A DNA stretch of 33,385 bases. Source: a virus. The stretch spans positions 1 to 33,385 of IMG/VR virus record IMGVR_UViG_3300009181_000207. One strand, 5' to 3'. A model generated the notes under the pieces. That model was not told the origin of the DNA, searched no databases, and worked only from the letters and a program-made list of their open reading frames with translations. Of the stretch, positions 14,618 through 21,168 are shown one piece after another; the first letter of the stretch is position 1; each line of letters opens with the position of its first letter. A program made the position numbers and the translations under genes.

Positions 14618-15010
14618 ATGGCAAAGTGTATGAAATGTGGTGGTATGAAATATAAAACAGGAGGTTCTACAATGAAAACTACTGTTGGTTCTGCTACACC
14701 AAAAGGACAAATATTTGGTATTCCAAATGCAGGTGCAACAGGACCTAATATGCAAGGTATGGAGTCTATGAAGAAAGGTGGTTCTAAACTAACCGCTGTT
14801 AAACATTCTTGCCCTCCAGGTACAGTTAGATCTGCTACTGGTGGATGTGTATCTGAAAGACCAAGTTTTAAAAAAGGTGGTTCTACTTTTGGTATGCTAT
14901 CTGTTAAAGCTGGTGTAGATAAAAACCCTAAAGCTACTGCAGCAGATAGAATAGCTGGTGCTAAAATGAGCAAAAAGAAAATGGGTGGTGCAACTAAGAA
15001 AAAGTGTTAA
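14618..15010 (+). CDS. Small Lys/Gly-rich protein with N-terminal CxxC
   Basis: This 130-residue protein begins MAKCMKCGGMKYKTGGS, a CxxC knuckle, and has two more cysteines in HSCPPGTVRSATGGCVSE (about 66-83). The rest is a series of short basic-glycine units: SMKKGGSK, SFKKGGST and a final KKKMGGATKKKC. The last unit is repeated in the product of the next gene (KKKMGGATIKKS), also at the DNA level. A small zinc-bound fold is possible but only loosely supported. The glycine-lysine units resemble flexible DNA- or shell-binding tails. Confidence 0.6.
   Translation: MAKCMKCGGMKYKTGGSTMKTTVGSATPKGQIFGIPNAGATGPNMQGMESMKKGGSKLTAVKHSCPPGTVRSATGGCVSERPSFKKGGSTFGMLSVKAGVDKNPKATAADRIAGAKMSKKKMGGATKKKC
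14972..14995 (+). repeat. 24-base direct repeat, copy 1 (encodes KKKMGGAT)
   Basis: The 24 bases are identical to 15274-15297 in the next gene and in the same reading frame. The repeats are 302 bases apart, so recombination between them would fuse the two small genes in frame. Confidence 0.7.
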
Positions 15011-15030
15011 ATCTATAAAATCAAAATACA

Positions 15031-15696
15031 ATGGCAACAATAAAAAAATCAGTAGCTAAAAAATCATTAACTAAAGCTCAAAGTGGTAAAGTTGTAGGTG
15101 AAGAGTATAAACGCTCAACACCATTTCAAGATTATTTAAAAAATAATAAAGGTGCCGTACCAAGTGATACTGTTGGAAAATCAGTACCTGGTAAACCTAA
15201 TATGGGTTATTATAGTTCTGCAAATCCTAAAAATGAAAAAGCATTAAGTAAAGCAATAGATAAAACCTATAGTAAAAAGAAAATGGGTGGTGCAACTATT
15301 AAAAAATCATTAGTTAAAAAACAAGATGGTGGAGATTCAGATAGTGATCGTGGAATTTTAACTCCTGATGGTAGATTAAAATCTAGAAGAGAAAGAAGTG
15401 TAACTGCTGATCGTAGTGAGTCAAAGGCATCTGTAACAAGAACTAAATTAAATGGTGATAAAGTTACTAAAAACTATAATACATCATATGGTTTTGTACC
15501 TAGTTCATCTTATACAAAAACTGTTACTGGTAAAGACGGTACTGTAAAATCTGAATCAAAAACACCAATAGATGTAAATAAAGCTGAAAGAAAAACAAAC
15601 AGAATTATTAACAATGTTGGTAGAAATAAAAATGATTCATGGAGTATGAAAAAAGGAGGTGTTGTTAAAAAAACAGTAGTTAAAAAGAAAAAATAA
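15031..15696 (+). CDS. Lysine-rich low-complexity protein with KKSL-KAQ motif
   Basis: This 221-residue basic protein begins with SVAKKSLTKAQSGK (about 7-20), matching the gene at 14397. It contains YSKKKMGGATIKKSLVKKQDGG (about 80-101), matching the end of the gene at 14618, and ends in SMKKGGVVKKTVVKKKK. Between these lie Ser-, Thr-, Asp- and Lys-rich disordered stretches (DSDSDRG, RRERSVTADRSESKAS). It therefore looks like a composite of units found in its two upstream neighbours. The stop TAA shares its last A with the ATG of the next gene. A packaged DNA-binding or internal capsid role is conceivable; no function can be assigned from motifs. Confidence 0.6.
   Translation: MATIKKSVAKKSLTKAQSGKVVGEEYKRSTPFQDYLKNNKGAVPSDTVGKSVPGKPNMGYYSSANPKNEKALSKAIDKTYSKKKMGGATIKKSLVKKQDGGDSDSDRGILTPDGRLKSRRERSVTADRSESKASVTRTKLNGDKVTKNYNTSYGFVPSSSYTKTVTGKDGTVKSESKTPIDVNKAERKTNRIINNVGRNKNDSWSMKKGGVVKKTVVKKKK
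15274..15297 (+). repeat. 24-base direct repeat, copy 2
   Basis: Identical in sequence and frame to 14972-14995. Confidence 0.7.
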
Positions 15697-15854
15697 TGGC
15701 TGAGAAGAAGGATAAAAACTGGATTCAAAAAGCTACAGCTGATATTAAGAAAAGGGGTACAAAAGGTAAATGTACCCCTATAACTAAACCTGGTTGTACA
15801 GGTAAAGCTAAACAGTTAGCTAAGACATTTAAAGCAATGGCAAAAAAAAGATAA
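15696..15854 (+). CDS. 52-aa basic protein of the KxWIQKA type
   Basis: The ATG at 15696 overlaps the preceding stop by one base (TAATG) and the frame ends at TAA 15852-15854, three bases before the ring protein gene. The product begins MAEKKDKNWIQKATADIKKR and ends CTGKAKQLAKTFKAMAKKR. The WIQ(K/N)A start with a basic helical end (AKTFKAMAKK) is a recurrent small-protein type in phages of Bacteroidetes, of unknown function (recalled, not searched). It has two cysteines. The tight overlap on both sides supports it as a real gene. Confidence 0.65.
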   Translation: MAEKKDKNWIQKATADIKKRGTKGKCTPITKPGCTGKAKQLAKTFKAMAKKR

Positions 15855-15857
15855 CAA

Positions 15858-16556
15858 ATGTTAAACAGTACTATTGAAATAAAGGTAAAGCAAAGGCTGA
15901 ATAAATTAGATAGCCAAGATTACGACAACATCCAATGTTGGCAAATAGTTGAGGCATTTAATAAAGCTCAGGTAGAATGGGTAAGAAGACAACTTCATGG
16001 ATTGAATCTTGTTAAAGAAGGTGATGAGCAAACTAATAGAAGAAAAGATGACTTACAGGTTTTACTTACCACAACTCAATTGACTCCTGTTAATAAACAA
16101 ATTTTTTATTCTGCTGCTTTACCTACTAATTATTTAGCATGGAAGCGGGTAGATTTTACTGGAGAAAAAGGCTGTTGTGATAACCGGAGGATGATGATCT
16201 ATCTTACAGAAGAATCTAATGTATCTGAACTTTTAAGAGATAAAGCAAAACAACCAAGCTTTGAGTGGGGAGAAACCTTTGCTACTCTAAGCAATAATAA
16301 TGTTAATGTTTACACTAATGGGGATTTTACTATAGGAGCATTATCATTAATATATTATAGACAACCAAGAAGAGTAGAATTTTTAGACTGCTCAGATCCT
16401 TATACAAATGCTATTGCAGCTGCTGATGTAACATGTGAATTTAAAGATGATATAATTGAATTACTAATTGATGATGCTACAGCAATAATAGCTGGAGATA
16501 TTGAATCTACAAACCAATACAGTAGAAATTCTCAATCATCAGAAAAAAATAATTAA
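15858..16556 (+). CDS. crAss-like ring (collar) protein / head-tail adaptor
   Basis: This 232-residue protein has a helical N-terminal part (about 5-65, IKVKQRLNKLDSQDYDNIQCWQIVEAFNKAQVEWVRRQ). A beta-rich part follows with LPTNYLAWKRVDFTG (about 94-108) and GALSLIYYRQPRRVEFLD (about 159-176). It ends with DDIIELLIDDATAIIAGD (about 199-216). This pattern (helix bundle, beta sandwich, then the helix that closes the adaptor) is the fold plan of crAss ring proteins and of P22 gp4/HK97 gp6-type adaptors. It probably forms one of the dodecameric rings stacked under the portal. The exact ring number is not decided. It lies three bases from the upstream gene and two from the downstream one. Confidence 0.7.
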   Translation: MLNSTIEIKVKQRLNKLDSQDYDNIQCWQIVEAFNKAQVEWVRRQLHGLNLVKEGDEQTNRRKDDLQVLLTTTQLTPVNKQIFYSAALPTNYLAWKRVDFTGEKGCCDNRRMMIYLTEESNVSELLRDKAKQPSFEWGETFATLSNNNVNVYTNGDFTIGALSLIYYRQPRRVEFLDCSDPYTNAIAAADVTCEFKDDIIELLIDDATAIIAGDIESTNQYSRNSQSSEKNN

Positions 16557-16558
16557 CA

Positions 16559-17011
16559 ATGCAAAGAATGTTAAAAAGACCAGGTGCAACTAAAGCAAGT
16601 AGTGAGTATGCTACAGCTCCTGCTAATGATAACGTAGAATCTCTTACAGCAGCTTGTGTAAGTGAATTAATGAATGCTGCAACTAGTTTCCATAAGTTAC
16701 ATTTAAAAGTAACTGGTACTGGTTCCTATGCTGCACACAAAGCTCTTAATGAATTGTATGATGCATTACCAGGACATGCCGATGATTTAGCAGAAGGTTT
16801 CCAAGGTGCTACTGAAAAACTATTAGCTTATGCTGAAGCTGCTCCTAGAAAGCTAGATACAGTTGCTGATGCTATAGATTATTTAAAAGATATGTGTGAT
16901 ATGGTATGTAAGTTACAAGACAAAATGCCATACTCAGAAATTGTTAATGATCTTGATACAATCAAGTCTACAATGAATTCTGCAAAATATAAATTACTTT
17001 TCTTGAAATAA
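16559..17011 (+). CDS. Dps/ferritin-like protein with complete ferroxidase ligand set
   Basis: The 150 residues form a helical protein with a Dps-like core: FHKLHLKVTG (44-53), SYAAHKALNELYDAL (56-70) and GHADDLAEGFQGATEKLL (72-89). His48, His60, Asp75 and Glu79 have exactly the spacing of the E. coli Dps inter-subunit iron site (His51, His63, Asp78, Glu82). In Dps these residues bind iron at a two-fold interface, where it is oxidised, protecting DNA. A fourth helix with CDMVCKLQDK follows (about 113-122). The start MQRMLKRPGATK is a short basic tail. The gene is packed behind a ring protein gene. It could be expressed in the cell to limit oxidative damage or be part of the virion. The resemblance is strong; activity is untested. 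Confidence 0.7.
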   Translation: MQRMLKRPGATKASSEYATAPANDNVESLTAACVSELMNAATSFHKLHLKVTGTGSYAAHKALNELYDALPGHADDLAEGFQGATEKLLAYAEAAPRKLDTVADAIDYLKDMCDMVCKLQDKMPYSEIVNDLDTIKSTMNSAKYKLLFLK

Positions 17012-17012
17012 T

Positions 17013-17043
17013 TTTGATTTTATAAAATCTTTCACTATATTAT
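17013..17043 (+). promoter_or_regulatory. Promoter candidate before the 529-aa virion protein gene
   Basis: TTTG (17013-17016), a 19-base spacer and TATATTAT (17036-17043) give a Bacteroidetes-like arrangement, the -7 box departing from TAnnTTTG in the last two bases. The spacer contains part of a perfect 14-base palindrome, GATTTTATAAAATC (17016-17029), a possible operator. Start would be about 25-30 bases before the ATG at 17078. Confidence 0.4.
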
Positions 17044-17077
17044 ATAGTATTTATTTATTAACTAAAACAAAACAAAA

Positions 17078-18667
17078 ATGAGTTATTTTAATCATGCATT
17101 TCAAAAATCCTTTGTAGGGGTAAATGCTTTATCTCCGGGTACACAAGGTTACACTGCTAAAGCAGGTGGTGTCTTAGGAACAACAGGAAACATTTTAACA
17201 GCTGGGCAGTATGCTTTTGTTAATCCAAAAACTTGGTTGATTCAACCAACTACTTTTAGTGGTTCAGGATGTTGCCCATTAATTTTGGCATCAGGTTCTT
17301 TATTTTCAAATGATAAAATTGGACCTTTCCACGGTGGTTATTTAGAGTCTAACAAGTCTAAAGAAATCAACCCTAAGTATGTAAGCAAATTTTACTTTGC
17401 TCCAGCTTGTCCAGCATCTCAAAATGTTATCCATGTAGGATATACTCCATTTACAGATGACCAAGTATTAAGTTTGACAATCACTAATGATGGTGCAAAC
17501 ATTGTTGATGGTGTTTATAATGAAATTGCTTTCTCTGGTGGTTCAGGTTCTGGATTCATTGCTAAAGTAACTGTTGTAGGTGGTCAAGCTACTGTAGTAG
17601 AAATTGTTAATGGTGGTACAGGATATGTTGCTGCTGATACATTAACTTCAATTGCTGGTCAATTATTGTCTGATGGTGGTGCTGTTACTGAAGTTATTTT
17701 AACTGTAGATACTGCTGGTGCTAAAGATAATTGTAAAAAAGATTTCTTATGTGGTGAAACTTATAACTTACGTTTAGATATTAAAGGTTCTCCTGCATTA
17801 AGATTCTTAAATCACAATGCTTACTTAACATTAACTGCTTACACAGGATGTTGCCCAACTGGAAACATTGTTCCAACTGCTGTAGATGCTACTGAAGTAT
17901 ATATTAAATGGGCTCAACAAATTGTTGATTCTCCATTAATTGCTCCTTTCATCTATCCTGTAGTTACTGCTGAGAATAATACATTATGGTACAAACCAGG
18001 ATCTGATTTAACAGGTGTTACACCTCCAGCAGGTTATACAATCGGTGGTACTTGGGATAATTATGTATCTCCTGGTCACGTTGTTGGTCAATATGCAGGT
18101 ATCACATTATTTGGTGCTTATGTAGATACTAAGTTTGGTGATTGTACATTCCAAGTTTCTGATTTCTATGAAAAAGAGCCAGTAAGATTATATGCTTCTG
18201 AAACTGATTTAAATGGTGATCCATGTACATTCCAAGGATTGTGTGTAATTACTGAGTGTCAAGGAAGACAAGCAAACGGTTTAGGTGAAACTGTATTGAG
18301 AGATGTAATTCTTTCAGAAAGATACAGACAAAACTTCTTCCATTCTGATTTCCGTATCCGTGAGATTACTCAAGGAAACCAAATGTTGAATGTTATTGAT
18401 AGAGATTCATCTTACAATAGATTTTATATTCAACACCATGTTCCGCGTTTCAACAATGCATCTAGTACTTTTGATAATGATCAATACTTATTAGAGATTA
18501 TTGTTGCATCTACTGTAACTCCAACTGATGGTGGACAAGGACAAGCTTTAAAAACATTTGTTGAAGCTTGGTTAAATGCTTGTGGAAATAACTGTGATGG
18601 TTTAGAAACATTTAGTTGTGGTACAAACTGTGTATCAGTTGTGAACATTCCTGGAGCAATCACATAA
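17078..18667 (+). CDS. Abundant virion protein candidate with inserted GGTGY-type beta domain
   Basis: This 529-residue protein shows features of a crAss-like structural protein: Cys pairs in SGSGCCPLIL (61-70) and YTGCCPTG, then ETYNLRLDIKGSPALRFL and VLRDVILSERYRQNFFHSDFRIREI. An insertion of about 88 residues (128-215) carries IVNGGTGYVAADTL, the GGTGY(x)xxD unit seen in many phage surface proteins. It interrupts the run from GYTPFT to KDNCKKDFLCGETYN. The C-terminus is again cysteine-rich (ACGNNCDG, SCGTNCVS). C-ending codons and CGT are more common than in the neighbours, and the gene has its own promoter-like element and a strong terminator, so high, separate expression is likely. It could be an auxiliary capsid or tail protein; the sequence alone does not decide. 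Confidence 0.6.
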   Translation: MSYFNHAFQKSFVGVNALSPGTQGYTAKAGGVLGTTGNILTAGQYAFVNPKTWLIQPTTFSGSGCCPLILASGSLFSNDKIGPFHGGYLESNKSKEINPKYVSKFYFAPACPASQNVIHVGYTPFTDDQVLSLTITNDGANIVDGVYNEIAFSGGSGSGFIAKVTVVGGQATVVEIVNGGTGYVAADTLTSIAGQLLSDGGAVTEVILTVDTAGAKDNCKKDFLCGETYNLRLDIKGSPALRFLNHNAYLTLTAYTGCCPTGNIVPTAVDATEVYIKWAQQIVDSPLIAPFIYPVVTAENNTLWYKPGSDLTGVTPPAGYTIGGTWDNYVSPGHVVGQYAGITLFGAYVDTKFGDCTFQVSDFYEKEPVRLYASETDLNGDPCTFQGLCVITECQGRQANGLGETVLRDVILSERYRQNFFHSDFRIREITQGNQMLNVIDRDSSYNRFYIQHHVPRFNNASSTFDNDQYLLEIIVASTVTPTDGGQGQALKTFVEAWLNACGNNCDGLETFSCGTNCVSVVNIPGAIT

Positions 18668-18684
18668 AAAAAATAATAAACTTT

Positions 18685-18726
18685 AAAAGGAGAGTGAGAG
18701 TTTCAAATTCTTCTCTCCTTTTTTTA
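18685..18726 (+). terminator. Strong intrinsic terminator after the 529-aa virion protein gene
   Basis: AAAAGGAGAG (18685-18694) pairs perfectly with CTCTCCTTTT (18713-18722). A few more pairs are possible inside the 18-base loop. The T run covers 18719-18725. This ends the unit that begins near 17036. Confidence 0.8.
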
Positions 18727-18737
18727 TTTTATAGCAT

Positions 18738-19307
18738 ATGGCAAATCATGTATTAAGTTTAGAAGTCCCAACTGTTATGAATACTTGTGTATTAAAAATA
18801 TTTGATACAAGTATATATCAGACAAGTAATCCAAGTATTCCAATACTGTGTCCTAAATTACAAATTGGTGTACCAGGATTTGCTCATTCCGTAGAACTAA
18901 GTGCAACAAAGACACAAGACTTTGTAGAATTTGGTCATACAAATATTACAGCTTGTGATTTAGCTATACAAAAAGAAGGTTGTGGAAGTACATATTCTGA
19001 TATACCAGATGGTGTATATAATATTACTTACAGTGTTTCTCCTAATGATCAAGTATTTGTACAGTACAATCATTTAAGAATTTCAAAAGCATTAAACAAA
19101 TATGAAAAAATCTTATGTAGCTTAGAAGTTGCTGCATGTGATCCACCAGCTAAGGTTAAAGAAAGGCTAGAAAGATTAAGATTGATTAAAATGTATCTTG
19201 ATGCAGCAAAGTCTAAAGTAGAATTTTGTCATGAATCTCAAAAAGGTATGACATTATATAACTATGCTTTAAAACTTTTGAATAAATTTGAATGTAAAAA
19301 CTGTTAA
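18738..19307 (+). CDS. Conserved cysteine-rich tail-cassette protein
   Basis: This 189-residue protein has a beta-rich N-terminal half (about 1-118: LSLEVPTVMNTCVLKIFDTS, DIPDGVYNITYSVSPNDQVFVQYNHL). The C-terminal half is helical (about 120-185: RISKALNKYEKILCSLEVAAC, KERLERLRLIKMYLDAAKSKVEF) and ends in FECKNC. The layout suggests a beta domain that docks plus a helical bundle, as in small collar or fibre-adaptor proteins, but no family name is recognised. It directly follows the terminator at 18685-18726, so it would need read-through or its own promoter. Confidence 0.6.
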   Translation: MANHVLSLEVPTVMNTCVLKIFDTSIYQTSNPSIPILCPKLQIGVPGFAHSVELSATKTQDFVEFGHTNITACDLAIQKEGCGSTYSDIPDGVYNITYSVSPNDQVFVQYNHLRISKALNKYEKILCSLEVAACDPPAKVKERLERLRLIKMYLDAAKSKVEFCHESQKGMTLYNYALKLLNKFECKNC

Positions 19308-19330
19308 TACTAATTTAAAAACTAACTATT

Positions 19331-19543
19331 ATGACATGTTCAAATTGTGGTGCAAGACTATCTTGCGGATGCCAAAGAAAAACTGCTGGAGATGGTAAAG
19401 CTTGTTGTACAAACTGCATATCATTTTATGAAAAAGGTTTAACTTCTAAACCTACAACAACTACTACAACAGGTTCACCAACACTAACTGTACAAAAAAA
19501 TGTATGGGGTGCAAACAGATATGTGAACACAATTAAAAAATAA
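19331..19543 (+). CDS. Small zinc-ribbon-like protein
   Basis: This 70-residue protein has CSNC (3-6), CGC (12-14) and CCTNC (25-29), seven cysteines in 29 residues, with MTCSNCGARLSCGCQRK at the start. A Thr-rich linker (TTTTTTG, about 42-48) and a basic tail follow. The pattern suggests a small zinc-binding fold. The same start is common in phages of Bacteroidetes (recalled, not searched). Function is unknown. It lies in the cysteine-rich fibre region and may help assemble or cap fibres. Confidence 0.6.
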   Translation: MTCSNCGARLSCGCQRKTAGDGKACCTNCISFYEKGLTSKPTTTTTTGSPTLTVQKNVWGANRYVNTIKK

Positions 19544-19549
19544 ACTATC

Positions 19550-21130
19550 ATGGCAGTAAGACCTAAATGTTACATATTATATCCAGTAAAAGATAATCCT
19601 GCAGAATTACAAGAAATTTTGTATTGGTCTACTATTGATGTTGTTGACACTAATAAATTTTTTAATTTTGATGTTACAATAAGTGGTGTATATGGTGGAA
19701 CTTATTATGTGGTATTAAATCCTGATCAAAGCAATTGTCCTAGTCCTTCAGAAGTAGTTGTTACAGGTGAACCAACAGCAGTGGCTGAATATTGTTATTA
19801 TGTAACATCAGGTGCTGTTACTTATGTTAATACAGATGATGTATTATCTTCAGCTGCGGGTCCCACAAATATATGTACTAAAATTATACCACAAGTTTCT
19901 ACAAGTGGTGGTACACCAGCTATAGTCTTTAATGGAGAATGTGTTGAAGGACAACCATGTGTTAGTCAACCAACTTGTTACTTGTTAACAAATTGTGCGG
20001 ATCCTTTAATTGTTATTCAATCTACATCTTCTGCTTTAGAAACATTATGGGCTCAAAATAAAATTGTAAGTCTTGTTGGTGAAGATGGTTGCTGGACTAT
20101 AAGTAAAGCTGAGTCAGTAGAAGATTGTGATTGTGCAGTTTCTGTTGTTGTAAGTAAATCATATGCTACATGTATTGATTGTCTTCCTGTAATTGCTTAT
20201 AGAGTTACTAACTGTGAGACAGGTGAAGTAAAATTTACTGAACAAGATTTATCTGCTTACGTAGGTAGAACAATTACAGATTCAACATGTGGTGGATGCT
20301 GGAGTATTGAGCAAATAAACATTAAGCCTCCTACAACATCAGTTATAACTATTGAAGAAAACTTTAAAAATTGTGAGATATGTTTAAGAGAATATTGGAT
20401 TCTTACAGACTGTGAAGGTTTTGCTGCTCCAATTATTACATATACTGACATGACAGCTTATGTGGGTAAAGTAATCAATCTTGTAAATAATCCAATATGT
20501 TGGAATGTTGAAGAACACACTTTACTTACAGGACAACTAAGTGTAGAGATACAAATAGCTGCTGAATTTGAAACTTGTATTGATTGTAAACCAGAAGCAG
20601 AGGTTGGATGTATCAGAGTAACAAATGATTCTACAGAAGCAAAAACATATCAGTATTATATTTATGATAATACTGGAGAAATTTTTGAACCTCAATTTAC
20701 ACTTCAACCAAATGAGACAAGTGATAAATTTTGTAGTGCTGGATGGGCTATTCCAATTGATCCTGCAACAGACATAGTTATACAATATGGAGCATGTATC
20801 AATATTTATGAACAGCCTTTTAATTCTGGTCCAACTTTATTTAATGATAATCCTTGGGTTTGTCCAGTACAAAGAACAGGTAGATTAGTAGAACCAGGTT
20901 ATACGGTTCCTGCATGTACTCCGGATAAATTTGAATCTATTTCTTGTAGAGCTGCAGAAATATTATATCATAGAGTTCTTACTGAAAGATATGGTATTTC
21001 AAATTGCTGTCCGGAAGAAGATGAACAATCTTTAATAAGAAAAGAACTTATTGACTTAGCGTCACTAAGAGACAAGTCTATAGTATGTACTATTTCAACA
21101 GACTGTTGTAGTAATCCATATTGTAATTAA
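19550..21130 (+). CDS. Cysteine-rich repeat protein, probable fibre or receptor-facing protein
   Basis: The 526 residues contain three tandem units of about 65-70 residues (about 143-211, 217-278, 282-346). Each has [Y/C]xLTxC at the start, a YVGxxI or VSLVGEDG turn, a CW dipeptide (CWTI, CWSI, CWNV), and a CxxC end (TCIDC, NCEIC, TCIDC). Residues about 350-400 (CIRVTNDSTEAKTYQYYIYD) resemble a module in the product of the gene at 24399. The end (about 450-526) is helical and has SNCCPEEDEQ and TDCCSNPYC. Repeated small beta modules are typical of phage fibres that bind host surface glycans; here that is inference. The abundant, regularly spaced cysteines could bind metal or form disulfides after release. 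Confidence 0.6.
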   Translation: MAVRPKCYILYPVKDNPAELQEILYWSTIDVVDTNKFFNFDVTISGVYGGTYYVVLNPDQSNCPSPSEVVVTGEPTAVAEYCYYVTSGAVTYVNTDDVLSSAAGPTNICTKIIPQVSTSGGTPAIVFNGECVEGQPCVSQPTCYLLTNCADPLIVIQSTSSALETLWAQNKIVSLVGEDGCWTISKAESVEDCDCAVSVVVSKSYATCIDCLPVIAYRVTNCETGEVKFTEQDLSAYVGRTITDSTCGGCWSIEQINIKPPTTSVITIEENFKNCEICLREYWILTDCEGFAAPIITYTDMTAYVGKVINLVNNPICWNVEEHTLLTGQLSVEIQIAAEFETCIDCKPEAEVGCIRVTNDSTEAKTYQYYIYDNTGEIFEPQFTLQPNETSDKFCSAGWAIPIDPATDIVIQYGACINIYEQPFNSGPTLFNDNPWVCPVQRTGRLVEPGYTVPACTPDKFESISCRAAEILYHRVLTERYGISNCCPEEDEQSLIRKELIDLASLRDKSIVCTISTDCCSNPYCN

Positions 21131-21151
21131 CAATATTATTTTGTATATTAT
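21121..21151 (+). promoter_or_regulatory. Promoter-like element before the 688-aa fibre gene
   Basis: TATATTAT (21144-21151) lies 20 bases after a TTG (21121-21123). The -7-like box is identical to those at 17036-17043 and 26536-26543. The ATG at 21169 follows 17 bases later. Confidence 0.35.
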
Positions 21152-21168
21152 ATTAACTAGTATTAATT

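Noticed and set aside
14602-14973. Minus-strand frame of 123 codons
   Set aside because: It lies opposite two small plus-strand genes whose products share motifs with a neighbour. The reverse product has no recognisable features and no other minus-strand gene exists in the window.
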